Assembly (NCBI GenBank): GCA_905178155.1
Contig: CAJINV010000002.1
Span: 11,844,591 to 11,908,590 of the forward strand
Reading direction: 5' to 3'
Source of the DNA: Amoebophrya sp. A120
Lineage: Eukaryota; Sar; Dinophyceae; Syndiniales; Amoebophryaceae
DNA length: 64,000 nucleotides
Below the pieces are notes generated by a model. The model saw only the letters and a list, made by a program, of their open reading frames with translations, was not told the origin of the DNA and made no database searches. The translations under genes and the position numbers were made by a program. Shown piece after piece: positions 42,628-54,561 of this stretch (its first letter is position 1; the number at the start of each line of letters is the position of its first letter).

Positions 42628-45464
42628 ATGGCGGCGGTCGCAAGCACCGCCTCGGGCGGCGGGTTGAAAGTTTTCACCGCCGACGAGGTGGCCAAGCATA
42701 ATACCTTTGGGGATCTGTGGTTGATCGTTGACAACAAGGTCTACGACGTGTCCAAATTTGCCAACGTCCACCCCGGTGGCAAGCATATCCTGCTCGACGT
42801 TCCGAACAACGATGCCACGGAATATTTCTACGCGTTCCACGCAACGGACGTATTTTTCGACAAAATGTCTTTCATGATGCATATTAAGTTTCCCCCGATC
42901 ATCTTCTTCAAAACGCCGAGGATTTTTTTTTTGGCTGGTATCGGTATGATCAGTGCTCCAGGTCTGCCCCGTCATTATGGTTTTTTCTTTTTTGAGCTGG
43001 TCTTTTTCCACCCAATTTCTCGTTTTCATTTTTCATATGATGAAAATGCAGGTGCTTGACAAGTACCACAAAAAGTTGTGTATCGGCACTGTGGAGGGCA
43101 AGACCGAGCAAATCTATGAGCCGAAGCAGAAGGCCAAGGGCGGCAAGAAGCTGGATGTGGCCACCGCCCCGGCGGAGCAGCTGCTGAAGGAGCATCCGCT
43201 GCTGTGCCGCACACCCTTTGGCGAACCGGCAAGTATGAAGCGGTTCTACGCGAGCCCCTACCATAACGAGACGCACCTGCGATTTCGCCTCGGGTGCCGC
43301 GAGTTTTTCCACGAAATGCTACCGGAAGCGGAGGAGCTGGAAGAGAGTCAGGACTACATTCCCAACGAAATCTGGGAGGAGTTCGGAAAAACGGGCATGT
43401 TTGCTTGCTCCATCGGCGTCACCGCCATGCCGGCCGTGAAAAAACTGGGGTTGCCGCTCCCGGGAGGCATCAAGCCAGAGGAATTCGACTTCTTCCATGA
43501 GCAGATCCTCCATGAAGAAGCGGCAAGGATACTGCCACCGAGGTAAGCAGTCAGGTTTGATACGTATATAGTACAAAACAATACGAATATTACTCTGGTG
43601 GGTCAACCTCTTATGCCCACGCCTCAACTTGATGACCCAGGATTTCTGCGAGTTGTGATGCTGTTCTCAGAAATAAACCAACGAAGCAAATTGTGATGAG
43701 CTAAAAACGTAGTTCAATTTCAATCAAAAATTTCAAAATCCGATACAGCTTTCTGGATGGTATTTTTGCGGGTTTCAACATTGGTCTCCCCCCGATCATG
43801 AACTTCTATCACGGTCCCGACAAAATGGAGATGATTGCCAACATCCTGCTCGGCAAGAAAAAGGTTGCCCTCGCGATCACTGGTCCGGAGGCGGGTTCGG
43901 ACGTGGCCAATCACCAGTGTATTGCGAAGTTTTCGGAAGACAAGAAGACCTTCACGGTGCGGGGCTTGAAGAAGTGGATCACCGGTGGCTGCCAGGCCGA
44001 CTACTTTGTCACCGCGGTGCGTACGGGCAAGCCTGGCCTCAAAGGAATCAGCATGCTGTTGATCAAACGCGAGGACGGAAACGTGCTGACTAAGCAACTG
44101 TCAACCTCCTACGGGAAAACCGCAGCCACCGCACTGGTTCAGTTTGAGGACGCCAAGGTTCCGGTCGAGGGCCGTCTCATGGGCGTGAAGAAGGGAGACG
44201 AACTGAACAAGGGCTTCCAGTGCATCATGCTCAACTTCAACCACGAGCGGTGGATGATTTGGTAAGTATTCACTTCCACTCAGACTGTTTTTTTCTGACA
44301 ATAAGTCAATCTTGACATGAACAGTAAAGTAAAGGATCATGTTGAAATGTACTACGACGCTCAAGCATGAAATTTTTCTCGATTACATTCGAAAAGACCG
44401 ATCGAGCAATGATCTTCCACAGCGCCAATGCTCTGGGCATGCAACGCGTCGTAGTTTCGGATTGCCTCCAGTGGTTGACTATCAAATGTAAAAATGTCTG
44501 GGTCTGGAAGATTGCCAGGTTTGTCATGCATGTTTTGCATGACCCCTGACGTCTGTGATGCATGCCCTAGCATCACAGATTTTGTGAGGGCTACCTGATG
44601 CCTATACCGCATGACAAATGCTCTTTCAGTGCAGCAAAACTTGGACTCTCTTTCTTGCTGCTCATGCAATACAGATTTTTTTACAATCCAAAGCCAGCAT
44701 GACAAACATGCATTCTTCCAGACCCAGACATTTTTACATTTGATATTGACCCAGCGGAAGGCCTTCGGTCGACCGCTGTCGGACCAGCCGGTGCTGCGGT
44801 TCAAGTTTGGCCAGATGGTGGCTATCCTGAGTAAAAACGTACCCACACCAGAGTTGTAATGCAGATTCGCAAAGACATGAAGACTTGTAATGCGCATCCC
44901 CATGAGAGCCATTTCCAATCGTGTTTTGGAATTTGTGATGCTGTGAACAGGATGAGCAGCTGGATTTGTGATGCGGCTGCACTTGCTAACCTGCACTACA
45001 CTGCAGAGTGCAACTTGTCATGCGTGACTCGCAAAACTCCTAGGTTTGTGTTGCAAAATCCTCATCCTGACTCTGGTGTGGGTGCGTTTTTACTCAGGAT
45101 AGTGGCTGCTCTGGAGTCACTGCAGAGCTACATGGACCACGTCACCTACCAGATGAAGGTGTACTACGACCGGGTGATGAGCGACCCGAAAACCTGGAAG
45201 ACCCGGGATTACCTCGCGGGCGAGATCGGGCTGCTCAAGTACCAGACCACCCGCGTGAGCACCTTGCTCGCAGACAACGGGTGCCAGATTTTCGGCGGCC
45301 GGGCGGTCACCCGCACGGGCATGGGGAAGAAGATGGAGCGCTTCAACCGCATGTACAAAATCTCGTCCATCTACGGCGGCAGCGAGGAAATCATGGCCGA
45401 CCTCGGGGTGCGACAAGCGCTGCGCGAGTGGACGCCCGAAGACAAACTGAAAGCCAAGCTGTAG
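42628..45464 (+). CDS. Cytochrome b5-acyl-CoA dehydrogenase fusion; split by two introners
   Basis: A flavin acyl-CoA dehydrogenase (fatty-acid oxidation type) with an N-terminal haem domain. Exons: 42628-42849, 43052-43542, 43749-44261, 44423-44479, 44751-44822, 45107-45464. The sum is 1713 bases, 570 residues plus stop. The b5 domain (residues 1-75) has the haem ligand motif HPGG and a second histidine in YAFH. The dehydrogenase part shows ALAITGPEAGSDVAN (flavin/substrate loop), NFNHERWMI, RKAFGRPLSDQPVLRFKFGQ and a C-terminal SSIYGGSEEIMADLG, at the place of the usual Y-x-G-x-x-E motif. The first three introns are GT-AG. The last two are introners B3 and A3, separated by a 72-bp exon. Similar fusions exist in fungi and some protists. 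Confidence 0.9.
44480..44745 (+). mobile_element. Introner family B, copy B3
   Basis: 266 bp inside the acyl-CoA dehydrogenase gene, flanked by TTGAC (44475-44479 and 44746-44750). Ends TATCAAATGTAAAAATG and CATTTTTACATTTGATA are a perfect inverted repeat here. Removing it joins CAGTGGTTGAC to CCAGCGG, reading QWLTQRKAFG, the expected family sequence. No GT-AG border pair fits the frame. Confidence 0.94.
44823..45101 (+). mobile_element. Introner family A, copy A3
   Basis: 279 bp in the same gene, 72 bp of exon after B3, flanked by GTGGC (44818-44822 and 45102-45106). Ends TATCCTGAGTAAAAACG and CGTTTTTACTCAGGATA. Precise removal gives CAG ATG GTG GCT GCT, reading QMVAALE. A canonical choice (GT at 44818, AG at 45102) would lose one base and shift the frame. 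The frame-preserving choices have GT-TA or TG-AG borders. Confidence 0.94.
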
Positions 45465-46063
45465 ATGCGAAAAATCGTTCAACATCATCTCATTTTTTAT
45501 GGATGTACTACCCAGTTGTGCTTGCAGTCTCTGGCGGTGCAGCATCGCACAGCATGCAGCTGCGGCACCGTGAACTTCGGTCCAGGCACGAAGCAAGGCT
45601 GTTTTGTTTGTAGGACGTGTGGAAAGATTGATTCGATACAAACCAGCACCTGTCACATAGGTCATGTAATTACACGTATATAGTAGAAAATTCGATTGAT
45701 AATGAAGGTAAATGATAGGAAAAGAATATAACGCCCTTGTATCTTCAAAGTATAGGTTCTTTCTTTGTAGTTCTTGTTGAGTCAATTCTTCGAACCGTAA
45801 ACACCGTATCGGAAACTAGTTGAAGAAATAGTACCAAGTGCACTAATGCCCTATGATGCAGGAAACTGAAACAATTTTCTAGACTTGTCAAAGGGAAGTT
45901 TAAATTTTATGGTAACCATCCAAAGCCGAATCGAGGGACAGTCTTGCTTTGACGACCCTGGTTCGCAAGTTCTTAGAGGCAGTGATAGAAAACATGTCTC
46001 AACGAAGTAATCTTCAGTTCTTTGGTACCGAAAGAAATTGTGCACAGCGTTGTATAGATGTAA
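45465..46063. other. Intergenic region, nothing supported
   Basis: About 600 bp after the acyl-CoA dehydrogenase stop, AT-rich, with no long frame or repeat. Confidence 0.5.
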
Positions 46064-46468
46064 CTAAACCCTGAAAATCAAAATGACGCCGAATAAGGAA
46101 AGCATTAGAATGACTACACATGATATGATGATTCGCAATCGCAGTGCATCTGCGGCGACAAAAGTAGTAGCCGGCCCTCGACTCTCACCCTCCTGTAGAC
46201 TACCTAGCTCATTTTCCACCCGATTCGATGTTTCGTCAAGATTGTCCCATGATAAACGAGCGCAGCGCATGCTGCAGTTTCGGCGCTCGAAAATAATCCA
46301 GATAACAGTCGGCCATCGATGATATCGCATGTAAAATTTTCCAATAATTACCACTATGTTTATACAAAAGCCAGAAGGTGCGCGTTTGCAAAAAGAAAAA
46401 ATTACAGACAAGAAGCGTGCGGGTGTAAATACCAATGCGGAACACAACTCTGACTGGGATTGGGACAA
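46064..46468 (-). CDS. Possible tail-anchored membrane protein, minus strand
   Basis: A 134-codon minus-strand frame. Its last part reads LSWDNLDETSNRVENELGSL, a polar helix, followed by a single C-terminal membrane segment (RIIISCVVILMLSLFGVILI) and a 3-residue tail. This is the layout of SNARE-like or other tail-anchored proteins. The first half is less protein-like, so the true exon may begin near 46285, after a CTGCAG acceptor. No orthologue recognised. Confidence 0.3.
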   Translation of the reverse strand: MSQSQSELCSALVFTPARFLSVIFSFCKRAPSGFCINIVVIIGKFYMRYHRWPTVIWIIFERRNCSMRCARLSWDNLDETSNRVENELGSLQEGESRGPATTFVAADALRLRIIISCVVILMLSLFGVILIFRV

Positions 46469-47210
46469 CTTGTCGCCTCGAGTTAGGTTTATTGATTCGA
46501 TAAAAAGCTATTTTTGTACGTTGGCTTTTTTGTTGAGATCCAGCTAAAGGTTGAGGCGTCGAGAGGCCACATTCGCACATATGCCAAAAGGCACAGGGAA
46601 ACTCAATAACGTCATTTTACGTTTCTGACAAAAGCTGCATCAAGATCAGGGAAAACAAAGAAATAAACGATATAATAAGTGCTGCGAATTTTTCGGGGGA
46701 TAAAGATTAAGATGCTGTTCACCTGTATAATCTGTGTTCATTATCCTGATCTACGTAGAGGAAAGATTTTATCACGCGCCTGGCTAGTAAACAAAAACCA
46801 CGATCGAGCAAAGCGAAGTCCGAGAAAGCACCTGCTGCAAGGTGACGGTCAGCACGCATATCCATTTCTTCTCTGCATTAGCAAACTGATTGGTGAACAC
46901 GGAGATGCAACACAAATACAGCAGTCTGCTTCTATGTCTACCTTCTAGAGATGATCGATACAACGTGTAAATACAGTTTCATTTATTCCACATGATTCCA
47001 TGTTAGTAGCTCGGATTTAATACTTCGTAGTTGGTACTGATTTGATCGTCTGCAGAAACTAAACACGAAAAAAGAACATAAGCTTCTGGCAGCACGCGCA
47101 ACGCCGCGCACCGGGTTTTTTTTTGAAGCAACACGCACAAAAACCGAAAGTACCTGTACATCAGCAAACATATTGGACTTTGCTTTATTCAGCCTCTAAC
47201 AAACTTTCCT
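46469..47210. other. Region with fragments of minus-strand coding
   Basis: A short minus-strand reading after TTTCTGCAG (about 47052) ends in VLNPSY and a stop near 47010. It looks like a last exon, but its upstream partners were not found. Otherwise nothing is supported. Confidence 0.35.
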
Positions 47211-47529
47211 TTATCCAGCTTCGTGCGCAATACGGACGCAGCCGCAGGAAGAGCAGACTTTTTGCCTGCGTGGTTCGCTGAAAAGGGCACGATCGCAAGC
47301 CGGGCGACAAGTTCCCGCATCTTTCCCTGCCTGCGGACGCAACAATCTGGACGTAGAAGTGCAGTGCTCGTCGGACCCTGAAGAGCGAAAGCAAAGTGGA
47401 ACACGTCGTGTACTCTCCTGATTTATTTCCACCTGGCGCGAATCTTGTTCGTCTTACCGGCCAGAGAGAAGCATCTTCCACCACCGGAGTCCTTGATTTT
47501 TCTCGTAGCGACGCGGCGGAGCATCTCTG
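47211..47529 (-). CDS. Possible small two-exon protein, cysteine-rich, minus strand
   Basis: On the minus strand a methionine near 47527 begins MLRRVATRKIKDSGGGRCFS and reaches a strong donor (GCCG|GTAAGACG). After an acceptor, CTCTTCAG|GGTCC, a phase-matched exon continues to the stop at 47211, with CSSCGCVRIAH near the end. The product would be about 80 residues, basic and cysteine-containing. No family recognised. The coherence of the splice sites is the main support. Confidence 0.35.
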
Positions 47530-47853
47530 AGGAGTGTAGAAGTGCTAGCCTCCTGCAATCAGGGTGGTAGGACCTTTTGAAGCGGCCGCATCACCTCCGA
47601 CACGCAGCCCTTATTCTTCGCAGAAGAAACCGCAATACCAATACACCAAGCAACGAACCAAATCTTATCTGTCACAACAATCGCAAGCAAGAAGCAAGTA
47701 GACGGCATGGATTTTGGATGCTGGCAGACAACCTGATAAGCTAGAATATTTGTAAAAATATATTACCGAGCTGAGCAGCAGGCGCAGGGAAACCACCTGC
47801 TATAGCAGCTTCCGACTTACGCGACCAGGGACGCCCCTGCAGTTCTGTGTGGA
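47530..47853. other. Intergenic region upstream of the E2 gene
   Basis: About 320 bp between divergent genes, presumably carrying both promoters. No recognisable element. Confidence 0.4.
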
Positions 47854-48989
<1,136 letters not shown>

Positions 48990-49928
48990 CACGAGCGACC
49001 CAAGGAAGATGCGTGGCAAAAGCCAGAAGAACACCTCGCATGACTGCCATTTCAAAGAACCACCCAGCGACACAGATTGATTTTCATATAGACACGATGC
49101 GATGTTGGAAAGAACGGCACTCGAAGCAGTGCTGATGACAACATTTTGACATTTGCTGAAATTTCAGACAAAAATAGTCACTTCACGCGCCTCCATTGCT
49201 AAGGATGGACCATCATACTCCAGTTACGTACGCCGCGAGTGGTTTCACGTGATACAAGCAATGGCCGCTAGGGATTTTGAAGCGGGACAGTAATTGCGCA
49301 TGCGTTCTGCTCCCAAATGTCCGTTTGTGTTAGTGCCAGGGGCAGTTTTATTTCCGCTTTTGATTTCCATTTCGTCGCAAGTGGAAGTTAAATCAAGTTC
49401 CCTTGTGATTCATAATTTCGTGCGTCCCGGCTGCCAGAAATCCGTCGTCGTCGTCGTCGTGATGATCGACCGAGCTAGTAGAGCGACCTGCGCTACTTTT
49501 TCCATATTCGAGCTGCCTTCATCGACGTCGATCGCGCTCGAAGCGATGCTTTCTCTCTTCAGAGAACCGACTGCACTCGTCTCATAGCGAGCAAGAGAGA
49601 TGTAGAAGTCCAATCCAGGGCTACGAATGTATCGTCCGCGTGTGAGTGACAGCGAGCCATTATGATCTATCGTATGAAGTTCGACCCTTGTCGATTGCAC
49701 GAGGAATCTCGATTGTTTTTCGTACTAGGTTCACGCCGTGGTGCTCACTTTTTAATTCGGTTGCCGCGGTCTTATCGTTCGATGTTTTATCGTTTGCTAT
49801 TTGCACACCTCAAGTAAGTAATCTCAAACAAAAATAACAAGTTCCAGCGAGTGCCTGACATTTCTGTGCAGTAGCTTGTGGTGCGGGACTAGACGAGGAT
49901 AAAAGAAAACAAGCGAAGGCCTAATAAT
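48990..49928. other. Intergenic region with a weak minus-strand reading
   Basis: About 940 bp. A 96-codon minus-strand frame at 49410-49700 (RYIRSPGLDFYISLARYETS) is protein-like but has no resolved splice partners. Confidence 0.35.
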
Positions 49929-50209
49929 TCAACCTTTATTTGTCGGAGATACTGGATTTAGACCGAGTTGTAGGCCAGAAGTACAAGAATAAAGATAACG
50001 GTTGCAAGCAGGCCAGGACCGGTGGTTGAAAGTGGGGAAGCGGCAACATGCCGGAGGGCAGCGGTAGTCCTGCGGATGTGGTAGCGACGTTGCTCCCGTC
50101 CGACGTGCAAACGCAGAATGAAGCTGTCGCCCGGAGGAAGCTCTTGCCAAAGATCAGTCGGAAGGACGGAATTAGCGAAAGGAGGTAAAAACTTTTTGGA
50201 AAGAATCAA
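49929..50209 (-). CDS. Possible last exon of a tail-anchored protein, minus strand
   Basis: An 83-codon minus-strand reading with WQELPPGDSFILRLHVGREQ, a basic region, and a terminal membrane segment (LLATVIFILVLLAYNSV) right before the stop. A further minus-strand stretch with VLVDVHGARGIVASKSFDL at about 50390-50290 may be an earlier exon. It would start close to the plus-strand gene at 50425. Function unknown. Confidence 0.35.
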
Positions 50210-50424
50210 CTCAATGAATACGAACCATCCGTTGTCATGCGTACACGTCGCTATGAACTAGGCATAGTCTGGCAAAAAAGTGCTAACAGAAGCTGCTCTT
50301 GAACTTGATTGGTTTCAGCAAGGTCGAATGATTTCGATGCAACAATTCCACGAGCACCATGAACATCTACCAGGACGGAGTTTGCGAAGAGCTTGTTTAA
50401 CCAAGATCTGAAGGAGCTTACCGA

Positions 50425-53036
50425 GTGGCACAGATGGCGAAGCCCATTGGAGCAGAAGAAATTTCTCAAGTCCGTGGACTCGCTTTACAGCGTTTGGCAG
50501 AAGAAGGCAGAGCAGACTCTGGAACCTTGTATAAAAAGTTCATGCTCATGGGCCTGCACACAGACACAGCTTTATCTTCTGGAAAAAGAAAACTCGAAAC
50601 CGAAAGCGAACTCTCTTACCTCGCTATTCGTCTTGATAGGCAAAAACTTGATGATGTACATACTACTCAATGCAGTAGGGCTTGCAATACAAATTTGCTG
50701 CTACGTTTCCTCCGCTGCATTCATCCTCAAGATCAAAACAAACACGAACTCTCACAGCCTCGTCCAGCACGGCGCCGATGACAAATTTAGTCGAGGCACC
50801 ACTGCAGAATATACCGGAGGATAGGACGATTCTGCCAGGCGAAGCAGGTTAGTCTACTTTTTGCGGGTGACGCATTCTAATTCTTCTTCTACTTCTTCGC
50901 TAACGCAAACCAGAGGATGTGACTCTGCGTCGTACTCTTGATGTATGATTGCGTGCCAGCCGGTCTCTGATGCGATTGTTCTCATCCTGTCAGCACACTG
51001 TTTGACGACATAACCCTCAGGTGACCTTCTAAGTCCTTCGCTTGCAGCTAAGCCGAAGGATGCGGTGGACCAGCTTATGACCGGCGATGTCGCCCAGAGT
51101 ATCGCACTCGGAGCCCACATCACAGGCGACGAACCAGCGTCAGGCTCGAGGAAAGGTATCATCATAAAGGTAGATGGTCGAAAGTGCACAATGAGGACTG
51201 ATTCAAATAATCCATTGCTGCATGAAAAGAAATGGAAATAGTGTTTCATGGTTCGCTGCAAAACACGATAAAAATCCTTGCCTCACCGAGAAAATGGAAA
51301 AGGGACTCCGCATTAATCGCAGGGACAACGCGCGGGAGTCGGTCATTACCGTCCATGGGTAGCGCGGCGCAGAAATCCGTGGCCAGTGGCGTGAGTCAGG
51401 GCGCCGTCTCTTCCACCGCGTCCGCGTCCAAGTTAAACCCGATTGACGTGCACAATGAAAAACGAAGGCGGAGATACATCCGTGCGCCCGAAAGCTTGAC
51501 TCTCGATGCATGGTAATGCGCATATTTAGACTGAGGGCCTGACTTTTCTGCTCGTTGTTTACTTTATGCAAGCAGAAAATGAAAAACTCAAACGAAGACG
51601 CTGACCACGCTCTACCGCATGTCATGCAGGCGCTGCTCAGTGTCTTGACGAGTTTTTTCGAATGAGTATCAAGTATCTATGTATCTATCAGAATCAACTC
51701 TCTTTTTGCAGGTTGGATGCGAACTCGCAGGCCAGTACGTACTCAGTATCAACAGATGTCTCGGACTACAGTAGGTGGACCGGGATATCAGAGATGACAG
51801 AAACCACGGAGGGCAGCATCACTTCGCAGCCCATGCCGATGTTCAAAGTAATTTTCGAAATGTTTCATCTTTTGCGGATTTTTCCCTTGCAGGAGAAACA
51901 GGAGATGAATTCAATGATTTTGATCTCCACGCCGGAAAGATCCTTGTCCTTGAATACACGAGATATCATGTTGGCGCACAGCATGTATTTTCGTCAATAC
52001 AAATCCAGACACAATACCGTCACCATCGGAGGGGATACGCGATCAACCGCAGAAAGTGGCGCACGATGTCAAACCAAGTGGGCCACCCGGTACCGCACCA
52101 AGACTATCCAGACAGCCGGCGGTTTCGCACCACGACCAAGAGTCAGTTTCCCAACCCCTTCGGCGACAAACCGAACCCCTTGCACAAGGACGAGGCGATG
52201 TACGCCTCGGTATTCAAGCCGGAGGTCCACGGCAAGGTCGCTGAGGTGTTGGACGAGATGCCGGAGGACAACATGAAAGACTTCCTTTACATGGTGCGGT
52301 GTCTGCACCAGGTGCGAAAAGAGACGAAGCCGCGAACCACCACGGAGCGATTTTACGATCTGGAGGAAAACCAGCGGCTGTATGAGCCACCAAGAGCCAA
52401 ACCCATCGGCGATCCCACGGATCTCCGGAAGAGCAGCGTGCCACTCGGTAAGGAATCGGAAAAATTTGTGTTTCGGAAATTCAAGGAAGTCGTGTCGAGT
52501 TGGTTGCTTGTGCATTGCGATTTGCCGCTACTCTGCCGTACTTCCGCGTTTTGCAGTAGAAAATTGGGGACTTAGAAAATGTGAAAAAAAAATGTATCAT
52601 GTAAAATGAATGCTTATGAGTCACACTCACAGGTACCCTCACGGAGAACATCAACAAGTATCAAGTCCAACTCGGGGGGAAACCGCTCATCACACAAGAA
52701 GACTACAAACGAAATATGGAGGTAAAAGAAAAGGGAAGGCTATCTAAGTATATTACTTTTTTTGTAGGCCGTCGCATCAACATATTACCATGAAAATTAC
52801 ATGCGGTCTACGATGCGGCTTGCAATTTCGGTGCCACTGGGTATTCTGACGTCAACGAACTGAAAGTGCATTTACAACATGAAAATTCTCAGATGCTTGA
52901 CGTGGAGAACGATCCGACGGCGTTACCGAGCGTGCCAAAGAGCAGGATCAACGATCTAAACAACGACGGGACCGCGATGAGTGACGTTTTTTCGATGGGA
53001 GACCACTTGGACGGTGCCGCCTCGGATGTGTTTTAG
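50425..53036 (+). CDS. Unrecognised nine-exon protein, about 497 residues
   Basis: Exons with matching phases: 50425-50674, 50758-50847, 51048-51155, 51323-51512, 51712-51847, 51893-51984, 52053-52447, 52633-52721, 52893-53036. They total 1494 bases. All introns are GT-AG and 45-200 bases long. The start is MAQMAKPIGAEEISQVRGLA. The N-terminal 100 residues look helical. The middle is serine-rich with a basic patch (NEKRRRRYIRAPESL). The best-structured part is exon 7, with NPFGDKPNPLHKDEAMYASV, NMKDFLYMVRCLHQVRKE and FYDLEENQRLYEPPRAKPI. The C-terminus is acidic. No domain recognised and no signal or membrane segment. The consistency of eight junctions supports the model. Confidence 0.65.
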
Positions 53037-53402
53037 ATGTTGATTTTTTTCACCACTTCTTGATGTATCCGTTTCACAAGAAGTTGCCTGTTGGCGTTAC
53101 AATCCAACTTTACCTTGTTAAAACGATTGCAAAGAACTTTAGCAAAACACTTAGTCCTATAATATCAAATCATCCTCTCAGATCCTTGTTACGATTTACC
53201 AAGCTATAGGCTTGTCAGACACGCCGCTTCGGCTTTGTTTCAAAGCGCGCAAGCAGTAGTTTACGATTTATCCAAAAAGTTGCAAAATGTCAGGAAGCGA
53301 TACGGTTTCAGCAGGCGATTTACCAGTTACGATTTATCAGACAACAGCGTTCACGTTCGAAATGATAGAGCAAATTGTTAAAATGTTATCTACCACACTA
53401 GC
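53037..53402. other. Intergenic region, nothing supported
   Basis: About 370 bp, AT-rich. It contains two near-copies of a TACGATTTA(C/T)C motif (around 53190 and 53260) with no clear meaning. Confidence 0.45.
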
Positions 53403-54561
53403 TGCAGTGATTTAGAGCATGCAGTGTAGGAGCAGTCCTGCCCAAAGGAGAGGAGCAGCTGGAGGAGCTCGAAAGGAAAAACATGCAGCGGAAATGCACC
53501 AGCCACGAGGCTCAGTTTGGACTGCGTTATTTTACGATTTTTCATGTTATCAATTTTGGTGCTTGGACTCAACATTCAAATTTACACCCGGGCAACTACT
53601 GTCGTGATCGCGCGCATTGAAAACCAGAGGCACAGTTGTTCTGAAGGAATGAACTCTTTCTCTGCTGCTCTGTTGGAGACGATCTGTTTTTTTTGGTCTC
53701 TTTTGCGCAGCAGGTGGGTGACCAAAAGAGGAAGCGACCATTGTTACGTACGAATACAAGACGGGCAAGCTAGGGTGATTGAATTAAGATAAGGAGATGC
53801 GCAGCCGGTCAAGATCAATTTTTCGGGATCAATGCTGGCAAATGCTCTGATGCTTGTTCTTTCACTCTTTGAGCACCTCCACGAGGATCCTTTTTGTGTG
53901 TGTCAAGTCTGTGTGAGTCTTTCTCTTGTCTCAGCGCACGACCACGATAATCATGGTGAAGTAGAAGAACGCTATTGGACCGAAACTAGATACGTCGAAA
54001 AATAGACACGGAACCAAGTACAGGAGGCATTGACGTCACCTCTTCTTTTCTGATTTTGAACCACTTTTACAAGAACTTCCCCACGAAGAAACCCCAAGCA
54101 TCTTCGAACAAACATGTTGGAAGGGCTCGCAACTTTTCCGGTTGTGCTGAGCTGCATGGCCGGCTGCCCCGCTACGACGAAAGCTGCGATGCTGCCGTTT
54201 GTGTCGCTGCTCGGAGCTGCGTACGGTCCCGTAGACATGCGTCAGCAGGGGTCTACCAGAAAAGCGGTTGGCGAGACGTAAGAGAGAGTTACAACAATTG
54301 AAGCATTTGAGTAAACGAGCCTAAATTTTCCAAGGAGCAAGTTTTGATTCCGGATGCTGTACTGCTGTATCACGAGAAAAGCGAGCTGACAAATAAATTC
54401 GGCCCGACCCAATTTCAGAGTCGTGCTAAACTATAAAATCAGGTCGACCCAGCGCCAGGACAAGAGCGCCAAAGATTACGAAGTGTTTCTCTTTGGGGAG
54501 GATACTGCAGGCAGCGAGACGGTGGCGATGGGCCAGACAGGTTTACGTGCGACGCAATGAA
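53403..54561. other. Possible multi-exon gene, strand and model unresolved
   Basis: On the + strand several short exon-like readings have splice signals. One follows GTGTAG at about 53429 (PKGEEQLEELERKNM). Another is near 53730 (EEATIVTYEYKTGKL). A third ends at a strong donor (GAC|GTAAGAG at about 54280) and continues after CCAAG at about 54338 (VLIPDAVLLYHEKSEL). A last reading (KDYEVFLFGEDTAGSETVAM) ends near 54561. The minus strand also has an 88-codon frame at 53972-54238, so even the strand is uncertain. Confidence 0.3.

Noticed and set aside
44859-45464. 201-codon frame starting inside introner A3 and merging into the last acyl-CoA dehydrogenase exon
   Set aside because: Only the part after 45107 is family-like. 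The N-terminal part is element sequence.
54113-54286. 57-codon hydrophobic plus-strand frame starting MLEGLATFPV
   Set aside because: Its frame does not continue across the strong donor at its end, whereas another frame does.
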